Source of the DNA: Azolla pinnata
Lineage: Eukaryota > Streptophyta > Polypodiopsida > Salviniales > Salviniaceae
Assembly (NCBI GenBank): GCA_037176905.1
Contig: JBBBWG010017778.1
Coordinates: 1 to 64,000, forward strand
Direction: 5' to 3'
DNA: 64,000 nucleotides
Under the pieces are notes generated by a model. That model made no database searches. It was given only the letters and a program-made list of their open reading frames with translations, and was not told the origin of the DNA. The translations under genes were made by a program, and so were the position numbers. This document shows, one piece after another, positions 1 through 16,158 of this stretch; positions within the stretch are counted from its first letter, which is position 1; each line of letters starts with the position of its first letter.

Positions 1-110
1 ATAATAGCTATTTCCCCATGTGGGTTTATGTAGCCAGTTGGCCTTGTTTATAACTAATGACAGGATAAAAGCTTTTCCAAAAAAAAAAAAAAAAAAAACA
101 TACATACATA
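1..110. other. window edge with a poly-A run
   Basis: Short unique AT-rich sequence ending in a run of about 19 adenines near 80-98, directly before the ATAC satellite. The A-run may be a retroposed poly-A tail or simply the satellite edge. No gene is visible. Confidence 0.4.
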
Positions 111-1022
111 CATGCATAACATACATACACATACATACGTACACACAATGTCACCCTACATAGAGAAACGAAACACGCGCACACATACATACGGACACCA
201 ATGCATACATACATACAACCACACACGCATGCACACATGCATACATACATGTAGCCACACATGCATGCGCGAATGCATACATACATACATATAGCCACAC
301 ATGCATGCACGAATGCATACATATAGCCACACATGCATGCATACATACAGCCACACATGCATGCACGCATACATACATACATATAGCCACACATGCATGG
401 AAGAATGCATGCATACATACAGCCACACATGCATGCACGCATGCATACATACATACAGCCACACATGCATGCACGCATGCATACATACATACGGCCACAC
501 ATGCATGCACGCATGCATACATACATACATACAGCAACACATGCATGCATACATACACCCACACATGCATGCACGCACGCATACACACAGCCACATGCAT
601 GCATACACACATGCATACACACAGCCACGCATGCATGCATGCATACATACATACAGCTCCGCATGGATGCACGAGTGCATACATACATACAGCCACACAT
701 GCATGCATGCATAGATACATAAAGCCACGCAAGCATGCATGCATAGATACATAAAAACACACATGCATGCATGCATGCATACAATCATACGGCCACAAGC
801 ATACATACATGCAACCACACATGCATGCATGCATGCATACATGCATACGGACACCCACGCACACATACATTCAGACACAGACACATGCACACATACACAC
901 ATTTGCACACACGCATGCACACATGCATGCACACATACATGCACACACACATGCATGCACACATACATGCACACATACATGCACACACACATACATGCAC
1001 ACATGCATACATACATACATAG
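98..1022. repeat. ATAC/ATGC minisatellite
   Basis: A long array built from CATA, CATGCATG and CACA words. Between about 230 and 740 it is organised in units of roughly 35-45 bp that share the core AGCCACACATGCATGCA followed by several ATAC repeats; from about 890 to 1020 it becomes a simpler CACATGCATG/CACATACATG array. Because the period is rarely interrupted by stop codons, all frames give long Met/Cys/Tyr or His/Thr-rich translations, which are artefacts of the repeat and not proteins. Confidence 0.9.
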
Positions 1023-1184
1023 GTTTGTATGGTTCCTGTCACATCAATGATGTGGAATGCAGAAGAGCCACAACCTGCACACAAGCATATTCCTTCCATG
1101 TGCAGAGCTCTCTGTATGTAGCAGAGAGCTGAGCCAGAAGAGACATAGCGAGCGAGAGAGACAGAGAAGACAAGAGGAGCATCC

Positions 1185-4100
1185 ATGAGCTCTATCCGTG
1201 GTGGAGCTCCACCATCGCCCATCACATCTTCCATTGCTTCTTGCAGAAGAACATCATCACCATCATCATCATCATCGCTAGCATCATCTGCATTTGTGGG
1301 CATCATCAGGCCGTCTCTCGGAGCGGGATCGCATCTCTCCCGGTCGCATTGTGATGGGTCTCTCTTCAAGCACGCCGCCGTTTCTCGTATGATTCGCCCC
1401 AGGAGAGGCTCATCTCAGCCTAGCGCCGCCCCCCCAGGAAGCGAGTACACTGGAGATGATGATGCGCAAAGCCCGATCGGAGCTCCGCCCGTCGAACCTT
1501 CGGAAGGTTATGCCGGTGGATCATCAGCAGACGAATCTGGGGTTGCTCCGACTCAGCCAAATCACAAGTCGGCGCTTCCTTCCCTCAAGCTCAAGCTACT
1601 GGTAAGGATAATTTGAAGTGGGACAGCCATCTTAAAGCATAATGAAGAGAGGAAAATTCTGTTGTGCGAAGAAAGGAAAGAGCTTAATGTGTTTATGTGC
1701 CCCTAGAGAAATTTCTGTATTAATGTATGTGTAGGCAATGGAAATGGCCAAACTCCATTTAAAACGTGTTTGGAAAGAAAGAGAAATAAAGAGAAAGAAT
1801 TTGATGTGTATATGTATCTGATGGGAATTGCCAAGTGGAGGCATGGATCAAGACTCATCCATTGGTAGCGGTTGTTGATCGATGGAGAATTGAGAGGAAA
1901 ACACCCCATCAAAACATAATTGGAGTAAGAAAAGAAGTCTGAAAGAAATTTGTATGTGTTAACTACGTTATCTCGATGAAAGTTACTGCTGTGGAAAAAA
2001 GAAAAAACAGAAATGAAAGAGAAACATGGATCGAGGCTCATGCATCTCATCTACCCGGCAGATCGTATGTGGGGTAGTGAAGGACATACACTTGGTGAAC
2101 CCAAGTAAAGCCGATGGCTCAAATACATTACTATGGATTGCTCCCCAAGCAGTGACAATAGACTTGGATAGCTCCAAAAGGATCTTCCGCCGATGTGGTG
2201 ATGCATCTCTGGGCAAATGCTACTGCGGGAGGGAACACGGGATGGGAAGGCTTGGGCGAAAAATCCATGCCGAATGAAAAGGAAAAGATTGAAAGTAACG
2301 AAAGAGTGTTTGCAAGTGATGTATGTGAGATACAGAGTCTGTGGATAAGGGAAATGCATCTCTAGGGCAAATGCTACCAAAGGAGGGAATACAGGTATGG
2401 GAAGGCTTGGGCATCACCACATCTTCCACCGACGTGGTGATGCATATCTGGGGCAAATGCTACCGAGGGATTGAATAAAAGGTACGGGAAGAAGGCTCGG
2501 GCGAAGAATCGATGCCGAACGAAGAGGAGAAGATCGAAAGCAACGAAAGAGTGTTTGCATGTGATGCATGAACATACAGAGAGATTGTGGATTGAGGGAG
2601 ATTGGTGGGAATGTATGTGTATATATATATATGTATGTATGTGTCTAGGCATTGGTGGCGGGGCTCGATCGAGGCTTGGCAGCAGTGAGCGGGGCAGAGA
2701 CGGAGGCCGTGGAGAGGGCGGTGGCAGATCTCGAGGCAGCATTTGCAGAAGAAAAGCCATCAGATCGCGATGTGGGAAACGCAGGTTTCGAGGAGAAGCT
2801 GCAGGGACGGTGGCGCCTCGTGTACAGTAGTGGGTTCGCATCCACGGGGAGCCTTGGTGGAACCCGCCCTGGGCCTCCTGCTGCTGTTGTTCCTCCCCTC
2901 TTCAAGCTTGGCCAGGTAAACTACCTAACCACCCACCTCCATAGCTTCCATTGTGCTTGAATCCTGATTTCCCCAGACATATTCTGCGCGAATCGAAATC
3001 GCTAGCGAGCTTCAAAACCCGTTCAAAGCTTCGACCGCTTGGTTCGAGAGCCAACTTGTTTCGAAAACCCCGAAACCCTGCCATGAGAAGCTGAACTCGG
3101 ACCGAAGCATTCGATCGCTGATTAGAACCTACCTCTTCTGGTGTATCTATCCTCCGGTGCACAAACGGATGCTTGTGCAAGGATCTTTGCCTTCTTTTTC
3201 TTTTTCTTCCTGGCCTGAGATGGAACTCTCGCTGATAATCCATTCTAGAGCGGCATCGGTTCAAAACATAATATGATGATGAGCCCATTTCTTCTACATC
3301 GTCGTTCCACCTCGCATCCTTGCTCTGTTTTGGATAGCTGAACGCGTACATGCTTTGATTGTGGTGGATGCTTGATGTACGTGAGCTGTACTCAAGCATG
3401 GGCATGTGGTCAAGAGAGCATCTTCCATCAACTTAAGACTTTTGAGGACAGTCTACTCTAGCATCAGTTTCAGTTTTAGGCATTCTGTGCGTTATGGATT
3501 GTAAAATCTGTAGAGTCTAGTGGTCATGTGCATGATTCTGTACTTAATGGCAATAATTTCTCCAAAACATTTTCCTACAATAATGCTCAATGCAAGATCC
3601 TGATTAGTAACGCTCATGATCGTATGCATTTTGAAGGGTTTGTTGAGTAGTGACTCTGTAATTTGGGTTGAGCAGCGTCTATGTCAGTCCTCCCATTGCA
3701 CATCAATGTAATAGATAATCCAAACCCAAGCTTTGGCTTTTGACAGTCCCATCGGGCAAGAAATGGGCTGGCCCACCAGTACATAATATGATTCTGATAG
3801 AATACTGCTTATTCTTGTTGATTCTGAAGTATGAAGTACAATATTTCAAACAGGTTTCTGCCTCAAAAGATGAATTTATTTTTCCTTAACGAGTTTGACA
3901 TGTTTTTGATAGGTTTACCAAAGGATCGATGTGCTTGCAAAGGAGCTCGACAATATTGTTTACTTGAATGTTGCCAACACATGGCCATTACCACCGCTTC
4001 AAGTGGTTGCTACACTGGCTCATTCATACACAATTGAGGGTAAGGATAGCCAAGCAAATTCACATTTTCAAAGTTAACGAAAACCCTCTTTTTTTTTTTT

Positions 4101-4410
4101 ATGATTTACCGGCATGTTTTTGTAGTTAAATCATCAAAAGTTAACAAAAGCTAGTATTTATTTAGTCACTGATATTGCACGCACTTCAGGTGATTACATC
4201 CAGATCATATTTGAAAAGACTTCAGTGAAATTTGAAGGATCAGGCTGGATAAGCCAAGTTCCTCCTTTCGATGTGCCACAAATCCCACCAGAATTTTTAA
4301 GACCATTCAAGACTTTGCGGAGCGGGGCCTTTCAAGTAACTCTCTTAGATGATGACATGCGAATTACTCGTGGAGATCGTGGAGAACTACGAGTATTTGT
4401 ATTAGCGTGA
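1185..4410 (+). CDS. FBN4: plastid lipid-associated protein (fibrillin), FBN4/PAP6-like
   Basis: Four exons join in phase: 1185-1601, 2649-2915, 3913-4039, 4190-4410 (343 codons plus stop), all with GT/AG borders. Residues 1-60 are rich in Ser, Arg and Pro, as expected of a chloroplast transit peptide; an acidic, low-complexity linker follows. From about residue 140 the chain is a PAP/fibrillin domain: a helical stretch, then the lipocalin-like part with LQGRWRLVYSSGF, a SLGGTRPGPP loop, VYQRIDV and the C-terminal MRITRGDRGELRVFVLA signature. These features fit the FBN4 (PAP6) branch, plastoglobule- and photosystem-associated proteins linked to plastoquinone partitioning and stress tolerance. 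That branch assignment is from memory and needs a tree. The start is the first in-frame ATG. The N-terminal part is longer than in the Arabidopsis protein. It is convergent with the next gene. Confidence 0.9.
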
Positions 4411-4587
4411 ACATTGCTATTACATGTCAGCAGTTCAAGACATTTCTTGGATGATTTTAGAGCCCAAAAATCAGACATGTACATAAGAAACTCAGAAAAC
4501 AGACTTGTATAATATATTGCAAAAGGGTATATTTGCTTGTTGCTTTCCTCTTCCTAATACAAACAGTTACGTTCACTGCTTCATGCC

Positions 4588-6991
4588 TTATGATGGTGCC
4601 TCAGACTTTGTATCATGAATACTGTCTTCTTGGTTAATATGGAAACCAATTGCACCCCTTCGTTCTCCTGTTCCAAGGCAACGATCGCAAAAGTCCAGAC
4701 CACTGCCTTTGCAATCCCCACACCTGCGCCAAATCCAGGATGTGACTTTTGAATTGTTCTGCTCAAAGATGTGGTTAAATGCTCACTTACATCTACCCAA
4801 TCGCGAAAAAGCCTACCCAAAAATACACTTGCTTGCTTTAAAGACCGGGTAAAAGGCATCATTTACTTTTACATCTATGCAATCTGGCAAAAGTAGGTTT
4901 TAAGGGTTTGGATCAAGGTACGCAACTGATACAATCTCTCTCATGGATGTGATTAATTCTACTCTCGAATATGCATGTAGCTTCACTCACCAAACAGGCC
5001 ACTCTCCTTTTGGCAGCATTGCGAGCTCTGTGAAATTTGTCCGTCCTGCAAGGAAAGCATCAATGTGGTGCCCTTTTTTTTTTAATTCGTCCGTGTATTT
5101 ATGAAACATCTGAAAGCAATACAACTTCCTTGTGTTATGTATCAACAGAAGAAAGATCCCACGTTCACGCAGATTACTCATACAATATAGTCAAAGCCCA
5201 CATAATTACAGCATTAGGTCAATACATGATAGTTCTACTAAGATAAATAATTGCTTTATGCCCGGTATAATACCTAATTGTGCCACTTCTAGTGCCTTCA
5301 CAATCTATGGCAGAGCAATGTAAACTAATCACTGTATTAACAACATATCAAAAAGCGGTTGCTTTACGGATCGGCCAAATTTTCTTAATCTATTCTCAAT
5401 ATGTCAGGCTCTTAATCTCAAGCTGCTATGCTCCTATTCTTTCGAGGGTTAAAACTTGTTATTTGAAGTAATACGAAAAAGAGAATTTCATATTAGGGAG
5501 ATACGATAACCTATAGAAGCAAAGAAAGCAACCTGAATAAGTCTAATCTAGGCATCCACATTGATATAGGACCAATTAGATTACATTTTAGTGAGGCGTG
5601 ACAGTTAATCAATGAGCGAAAATTACCAGAAAACACCACCCAATTTTATAGAAATTATAGTTTAATGCCTACATTTTGATACTTGCAATTCAAGCTAAAA
5701 GCAGGTTGGAAGCTGGATGTAGATAAAGATTGAAATGATGCTACATTCACTTTCCAACCGCAGGTGGGAGTGTTTATTCTCATTCTTTTTATATTAACAC
5801 GTTTATTTGTTATGAACGACTGCATATATAGGTAGGCACTTCATATTTTTCTTTTCTTTATTCCTTTCTAGCTATCTTTCAACAGTGCTGACCAAAAGTT
5901 TTGAGATTGAAATTCAATGATACGAGACTGCAATAGCCCAAATCCCTCTTGGAACAAAGTTCATCAAATAGTATTGCGAATGCATTTACTGTACACCCTA
6001 GGCTCTTTCTGTTCGTCTCACATAGCACTAGCTGTAATGGCCTAATAGCTTATCACTTTGTTAAAATCACTACAATAGAGAGAGACACGCAGAGAGAGAG
6101 AGAGAGAGACCTCTGCCTTTACAACGTCGGCATGTAACGCGACCACCGCCTTTGCAAATCACACACGGCGGATCTGCCACTTTTCTCCTCTCTCTGCGGA
6201 CATTCGACTGCCAAGACACCAAGTGAAAATTGATGTAGCTAACAATGTGATAGAGAGGTCAATAACTGAATAGTAACATCCATACGGACAGGAGAAAAAG
6301 GTAAACATTTTACATAGATATGGATTCAACATGATAACAATAATACGTAGGAGATGAACATAAAAAAGAAAAGAGTGAACAGATCAGGAAACAACGAGTA
6401 CATCAATAATCCTGAACCTGATGGTATTAAACAAACTCAAATGCATACATCAATGAGCATAAAACAGAAGGTCCAAATGCATGCAGAAAATGGCATACCA
6501 AAGAAAGAGAAACACACAGAAATGGACACACAAAAGATATCCCCAAACTGAGAGCCCCTACAATTCCAAGAGCAGACAAAAGTCCGGAGAGAGTTCACAG
6601 CATGCACATAAAAAAACAACAAAAAAAAAGAGTCTCAAGGAATACCCAACTGAGCATTTTAGCGGAGAGAGGGAATCACTCTACCGAAAGCAGTTCTCAA
6701 ATTCTACACATTTAGACAGCAATTCTCGCTGCATGTGTAATATTCAGATACATATAGAGAGAGAGAGGACAAGAAAAAAAGGAAGGGCATGATTCTTTCT
6801 TTGAAGTATTTTACCTCGGACTGAACCACCCACGAGCTCCGGAGGTCTCTCCAAGGGCTAAGCATGAGATTGATGTAGGAGGCGGCTTTGGAGGAGAACT
6901 CTTCATTCTGCTGCTGCTGCTGCTGCATGATCGGGGAGCTTGCAGTGGGGAGCAGAAACCCAAACCCATTGAGAAGAACCGCCAGTGGCAT
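4588..6991 (-). CDS. small DnaJ-type (BSD2-like) zinc-finger protein
   Basis: Four minus-strand exons join without a frame break: 6815-6991, 6111-6207, 4991-5045, 4588-4723 (154 codons plus stop). The protein carries four CxxCxGxG knuckles: CVICKGGG, CRRCKGRG, CGDCKGSG and CDRCLGTG. The loop between knuckles 2 and 3 reads RTNFTELAMLPKGEWPVW. This is the cysteine-rich zinc module of DnaJ without a J-domain, as in plant BSD2, PSA2 and related small proteins, most of which act in plastids as folding or assembly factors. The first 50 residues are hydrophobic then Ser-rich with a run of six Gln (CAG/CTG microsatellite), compatible with a targeting peptide. The exon 2 donor (GTCTCT) lies in a GA/CT microsatellite and is weak. 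Function beyond zinc-dependent chaperone activity is inferred from the family. Confidence 0.88.
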
Positions 6992-6999
6992 GTCTTGCG

Positions 7000-7316
7000 G
7001 GGGTGGGGGGAAGGTTCCAGCACAGGTTTCTTCTGTCTCTGATCTGATCTGAAGAGCTCAGAGCTCTGTGGGTCTCCATCTCAGGGGCTCTTATCATCTT
7101 CCCTACTACACTTTGGTTTTTTGACACTAAGAAAAGTGTGTTTTGAAAGAGGAGGAAGAAGAAGAACTTCTTGTGTCTTTTTTGAGCTTCCATTTTCTTT
7201 TCATGACCAAGACTTTGATCTTCTTCTTCTTCTTTCTTCAATTTTCTTCTTTCTTCTTCTTCTTCTTCTTCTAGTGATGATGATGATTATGATGATGATG
7301 GTGATGATGATGGTGG

Positions 7317-7381
<65 letters not shown>

Positions 7382-8320
7382 AGATGGTGATGGTAAACAT
7401 GCTCAAAAGCTTTAAGCAGAATGCCTGGTCTTTTCGATCTTTTCGAGCGTCAAAAAAAACAAAAAAGAGGAGCAACAAAACGATTCGGTTGGTTCCTCGT
7501 AGTTTCTCCAGATTCTGTCGTCACAATTCTGCGATAGCTTCTGATGACCGCATGTTGTTTGTGCGTTCGATTCATGCTCGACAGACTGGCTATCCTTACC
7601 GTTTCATCCCTTCCGTCACATCTAGATTGCGTACCGCATTAATTAACGCCTCCGCAAACTATCCGATCTCTTACGTAATTTCACATTGATTACTAGTATA
7701 TAATCAAGTCAATGGGTTATCGTTATATTCACGCCTTGTGATTCGCATTCTAGGGATGAACCTGAGCGATTGTTTCATGGAATTCCAAACCAATCGTCTG
7801 ATCATCTGGGGATACAAGATATGATATTAGAAAGTTCGCGACGGGAACATTTGACTTGGGGGAAGGAAAAGATGCAAGATGTCGTAATGCTCGACGATAT
7901 CAAAATGCATCTGACCAAGAATGTCTGTTCGAACAGGGCCACAAGGACAGAAGATGCATGCGATTGATAAGAAGATGCGCTCGTTGAAGCTCATCTTGAT
8001 CCGATTTGCCGTGGCTCCATAATCGCATCAAATCATGTAATTAGCAGGCTTGAGCCGATACTTGATCAAGCGGTTAAAGGCCGAGATTAGGGAATATGCC
8101 ACCATCAAGGGGAGATCCAAGAGTTCATCGGTGCTCAAGGCTTCCGAATGATCGACTTATTTGCTATGAAATTATCTGTGGCACAACGGTTGATGTTCCT
8201 TTGATTCGGGGAAATTTTCCGCGGCCCTTTTTAAGCTTTCTGAAAACATGGAGAAATCAAGTCTCAGCACTGAAACGCATCTTCGTTTGATGCAGAACCG
8301 TGGCTTTGATTCGATGATAA
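7000..8320. other. spacer with CTT and GAT microsatellites
   Basis: Contains the likely 5' flank of the DnaJ-type gene, a CTT-rich tract at about 7218-7272 and a GAT/GGT trinucleotide tract at about 7274-7383. From 7390 to 8320 I see only short open frames without recognisable domains. Confidence 0.6.
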
Positions 8321-8329
8321 ATGCAGCTT

Positions 8330-8590
8330 GATTCAATGAAATGTATCTTCATTTTGATGCAGAGATGTCGACGGAAAAAAATGTATCTTCATTTTGATGC
8401 AGAAATGTCCATGGAAAAAAGTGCATCTTCATTTGATGCAGAAATGTGTCAATGCATCTTCATCTGATGCAGAAAATGTGCCGATGCATCTTCATTTTGA
8501 TGCAGAAAATGTGGCAATGCATCTTCATTTTGATGCAGAAAATGTGGCAATGCATCTTCATTTGATGCAGAAAATGTGGCTTGATTTTGT
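8330..8590. repeat. 34-35 bp tandem repeat
   Basis: Seven or so copies of a unit with the words ATGCATCTTCATTTTGATGC and AGAAAATGTGGCA. Copies differ by single bases and by deletion of one or two T residues, so different frames stay open by chance. Confidence 0.85.
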
Positions 8591-8599
8591 CTACCCACA

Positions 8600-9404
8600 A
8601 ACTGGAGATGATCTGCTGCTGCAGCAAAACAAAGAAAAAAGGGAAAAAAGGATACCTTCCTGCTGCTACCTCCATGATTAAGATGTTTCACCATGTCAGA
8701 GAAAGCAGTTATGTAACTACCAGCTTTGTGAGCAGTTGACCCATTGCCGGATGTCCCCCGGCGCTTTGGCATAAAAGAGAAGGCAGTTAGTTATACACAG
8801 CTTTCTCACCAGTGTAGGCTCCATCGCCTGCTTCCTCGGGGCGCTGGAATGAGAGAGCAAAACAGTTATGCACAGCTTTAGTTATGCACAGCTTTCTCAA
8901 AACAGTTCTTACTATTCCATTGCCTGTTGGTGGGTTCTCCACACTTTCTGGTTCGATTCCAGGGGGTTTGTTGGGTGCAGGAAAAGGCCCAGCATTGCAC
9001 CACCGCCTTCCTTTCCTTTTACCTGTGCTGCATTCTCGGAAGAAGAAAACCGTCGGGGTACAACAAGACCTGTAGAAATGGAAAAAAAAGAGACAAGCAC
9101 GAACTCCCGATTCGATTTCCAAGCACCGGTTAAAAGTAGGAGCAAAACAGAAATGGACTTCTAACGGCGATTTCGAAGCAGGCGTACGGCAGCGAAACTC
9201 TCCACGAAAGTGGAGAGACGGCTTCTCATTCCAACAAATTACCAGCGATCATCGGAAGCTGTATCTATGTATTGTTTTTGTATGCATGTATGTACAGAGG
9301 GAGACTCGGAGAGCACATGTCGGAAAGAAAACAAAACAACAAAACCAAAAGTCAAATAGTAGTAGTAGTAGTAGTAGTAGTAAAAAAGAAAGAAAAGGGG
9401 CTGT
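8600..9404. other. spacer with a short direct repeat and an AGT microsatellite
   Basis: A direct repeat of TTATGCACAGCTTT occurs near 8866 and 8882, with a related TTATACACAGCTTTCTCA near 8791. An AGT trinucleotide tract lies at about 9358-9382, just past the ALDH stop codon. No gene recognised. Confidence 0.5.
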
Positions 9405-12877
<3,473 letters not shown>

Positions 12878-12949
12878 GGCTCGAAGAAAAGAGAATTGAG
12901 GAATGAAGAGAACAGAAGAAGGATAGGGAAGGGAAGTAGAACAAAGAGA

Positions 12950-13495
12950 GGATGGTGATGGAGATGGAGATGGAGCTGCTCGAAGGAAGGAAAGAAATGG
13001 AACAAACAACAGAAGAAGAAGAAGAAGAAGAAAGAAAGAAAGAAAGAAAGAAAACACAGGATGGAGATGGAGATGGAGCTGCTCGAAGAAAGGAAAGAAA
13101 TGGAACAAACAACAGATGAAGGAGAAGAAGAAGAAGAAGAAAGAAACCAGGGGATGGAGATGGAGATGGAGATGGAGATGGAGCTGCTCGGAGGAAAGAA
13201 GGCAATGATTAGAAGCAGCAATGGCAGCAATCGGAAAGGAATGGGGAAAGGAAAGGAAAAAGAGAGAGGTGGAGATATGGAGGTGCTCAGAGAAAGAAGA
13301 AGCACAGAAAGGATGGAGATGGCGATGGCGATGGCGATGGAGCTTGCAGACAAGACGAAGAACGAGAGCAGGCAGCTAGAATCATGAGGAGAATGGAAAG
13401 AAGAAAGCAGAAAGGAAGAAGACGAAGAAGCAGCAGCAGAGATGGAGATGGAGATGGAGATGGAGATGGAGATGGAGATGGAGATGGAGATCCTC
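12950..13495. repeat. GGAGAT/GAA purine-rich satellite
   Basis: Blocks of GGAGAT hexamers (about 12957-12980, 13060-13080, 13150-13185, 13315-13345, 13441-13492) alternate with GAA/GAAA runs and a repeated segment GCTGCTCGAAGGAAGGAAAG. One strand is almost entirely purine. It lies immediately upstream of the ALDH start and probably includes its promoter or 5' UTR. Confidence 0.88.
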
Positions 13496-13514
13496 ACAGG
13501 TTTCGATCGTTCAT

Positions 13515-14480
13515 TAGGCGTTGCTCAGCTATGGCTTTCTCCTTCTTCCTCCTCCTCCTTTCTCAGCTATGGCTTTCTCCTTCTTCTTCTTCTTCTTCCT
13601 TCTCAGCTATGGCTTTCTCCTTCTTCTTCTTCTTCTTCCTTCTCAGCTATGTCTTTCTTCTTCTTCTTCTTCTTCCTCCTCCTCCTCCTCCTCCTCAGCT
13701 ATGTCTTTCTTCTTCTTCTTCCTTCTCAGCTGTGTCTTTCTTCTTCTTCCTTCCTTCTCAGCTATGTCTTTCTTCTTCTTCTCCTTCCTCCTTCTCAGCT
13801 ATGTCTTTCTTGTTCTTCTCCTTCCTCCTTCTCAGCTATGTCTTTCTTGTTCTTCTTCTTCCTCCTCCTCAGCTATGTCTTTCTTCTTCTTCTTCTTCTT
13901 CCTCCTTCTCAGCTATGTCTTTCTTCTTCTTCCTCCTCCTCCTTCTCAGCTATGTCTTTCTTCTTCTTCTTCTTCTTCTTATTCCTCCTTCTCAGCTATG
14001 TCTTTCTTCTTCTTCTTCGTCTTCTTCTTCTTCCTTCTCAGCTATGTCTTTCTTCTTCTTCTTCTTCTCAGCTATGTCTTTCTTCTTCTTCTTCTTCTTC
14101 TTCTTCTTCTTCTTCTTCTTCCTGCTTCTCAGCTCTGTCTTTCTTCTTCTTCTTCTTCTTTTTCAGCTATGTCTTTCTTCTTCTTCCTTTTCAGCCATGT
14201 CTGGTCCATTCTTTCTTCTTCCTCCTTTTCAGCTATGTCTTGTCTTCCTCTTCTTCTTCTTCTTCTTCTTCTTCTTCTTCTTCTTCTTCTTCTTCTTCAG
14301 CTATGTCTTGTCTTCTTCTTCTTCTTCTTCTTCTTCTTCTTCTTCTTCCTTCTTCTTCTTCCTCCCCTGCTTCTTCCTTTTCAGCTATGTCTTTCTTCTT
14401 CCTCCATGTCTTTTCTTCTTCCTCTTCTTCTTCTTCTTTCCTTTCAGCATTTCAGCTATGGCTTCCTTCCTTCCTTCCTT
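13515..14480. repeat. CTT-rich minisatellite with CAGCTATGTCTTTC cores
   Basis: About 25 units, each a core TCAGCTATG(T/G)CTTTC followed by a variable number of CTT or CCT triplets, giving periods of about 30-110 bp. The first copies read ATGGCTTTCTCC and later ones ATGTCTTTC, so the array shows directional sequence drift. All three forward frames remain open for hundreds of codons as poly-Ser/Phe/Leu, a consequence of the triplet period and not evidence of coding. Confidence 0.92.
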
Positions 14481-14524
14481 CCTTCCTTCCTTCATCCTTT
14501 CCACTTCTAGTCAAATGTCTTCTT

Positions 14525-14860
14525 CTTCTTCTTCTTCTTGCATTTGGTCAACTTCTCGGATCGAATGGACTGCGAGACCTGCGATGAGATCGAAATGCGG
14601 GGAGCCAATGTTTCGATCGCATGCATTTGGCTTCTGTCTGTTTTCTTTTTCTTTCCTTAACTCTGATCCGGTCTCTGATCCGGCCTCCGATCTTCTTCTG
14701 CTCTCCGATCTGGTAATCTGAATCTGGTCTCCGATCGTCTGCTCTCTGAATCTGGTAATCTGAATCTGGCCTCCGATCATCTGCTCTCTGAATCTGGTAA
14801 TCTCGATTTGGTCTCCGATCCGGTCTTCGATCTCTCACCTCCAATCCGAAACTCATCTTT
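14525..14860. repeat. TCTGATC/GAATCTGGT tandem repeat
   Basis: Degenerate tandem units built from TCCGATC and CTCTGAATCTGGTAATCT words, period near 50 bp, clearest between 14660 and 14830. Confidence 0.75.
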
Positions 14861-16158
14861 AATCCGATTCAATTCGATCTTATCGATTTCATTGACCACC
14901 CCGATCACCAACCGTCTCCAAGACTTGCATTGAATGTCGATGACAGAAAAGAAAAAAAAATCAATGACAGAAAACAAAAAAAAAAATCTCATTGTTAGGA
15001 TTAGAAGGCCTTCACCTTCGAACAAAATTTTTCCATCGACAATCGATTCAAAATCGCTCCGTATTAGAAATTATGGTTATCTCACCATCGTTGTAAGAGC
15101 AACCATGCCCAAGCGATTGGTAATCATCAAGTAAGTTATAGAATCATAAGCTCCAATTCGTGTTGAACCATTCTGGGTTTCACAAGCACTCTCGAATTCC
15201 ATTGTTTTGCTTTGTTCTTCTGGCCTTTGGAATCAGCAACACCTTCAAAAGCAACCAAGAGGAGAATGACACGAAGAGCTGAATGAACCGAACGATTCAG
15301 CAACAAATTGTTACCACATCGAAGCATTCTTGTCATATACTACATCGATTACAAGACCAAGACATGAGACAAATCGCTCAAAGTTTGAATATTGACGTCG
15401 ATGCATCAACAATGCAAACAATGCCCAAATCACTCTTAGATAAGGAACAATGGTGGCTAGCTATGAACCAAGTGTTTATATGAGTAATTAGCCTTTTGTT
15501 GTTGAATTGAAATCGTCGTTAGCAACTGCGTTTAGACCTTAGTGACTTCTTTTTAGAGTTCAAATTCATCGTTCTCAAATCATAAAAGCTTGATTCCAAT
15601 TTGCTTCTCATGATGCCAAGGGCCCTAGTTTTTGAAGGGTGCTAAATTCCTTTCAATGACATACCAAATCAATCTTTTTGGACACTTACCACATCAGGCT
15701 CCTTCATCTTCTCCAGCTTGTTAGATTTGCAACCATTTGCTATCTTATGCATGTGCATTCCTTGATCCTTGAGTACAACCAATGTCAAGCACATTACAGA
15801 GTGAAATTTATTGCTACAGTAATTACCACATATCAAGCCTATTATGCAACGATATTTGTGGAAGTAGATGGCTATTTTACACCCCCCACTAAGAATTTCA
15901 CATCACATAACCATTAAAAATGAGGAAAGACCTAGATCACAGAGATTCGGTTGCGATTCCCGTGATCTTCTTGTTGTGGGCTGGGGCATCTTCTGAAACC
16001 ATCGCGATTGTGGTGAAAACCCCAGAAAATCATGTTTTTCTATATGCTTACATGGTTTTTTCATGCCTCCTGTTTGTGTTGTATGCTGTAAAGAGTTATT
16101 GCTGCAATCTGTCTTTCTGTATATTGGCTCGAAAAACTCAGAGAAGGGCAAATAATGG
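14861..16158. other. spacer downstream of the RING gene; no gene seen
   Basis: AT-rich unique sequence with only short open frames and no recognisable domain. The proximal part (about 15900-16158) probably holds the 3' UTR of the minus-strand RING gene. Confidence 0.45.

Noticed and set aside
26-1132. Overlapping long open frames rich in Met/Cys/Tyr or His/Thr on both strands
   Set aside because: They are translations of the ATAC/ATGC satellite; every frame stays open because the repeat contains almost no stop triplets.
13384-14721. 445-codon forward frame rich in Ser, Phe and Leu
   Set aside because: Three overlapping frames are all open over the CTT array, and the composition follows the repeat. 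No domain or splice logic supports a protein.
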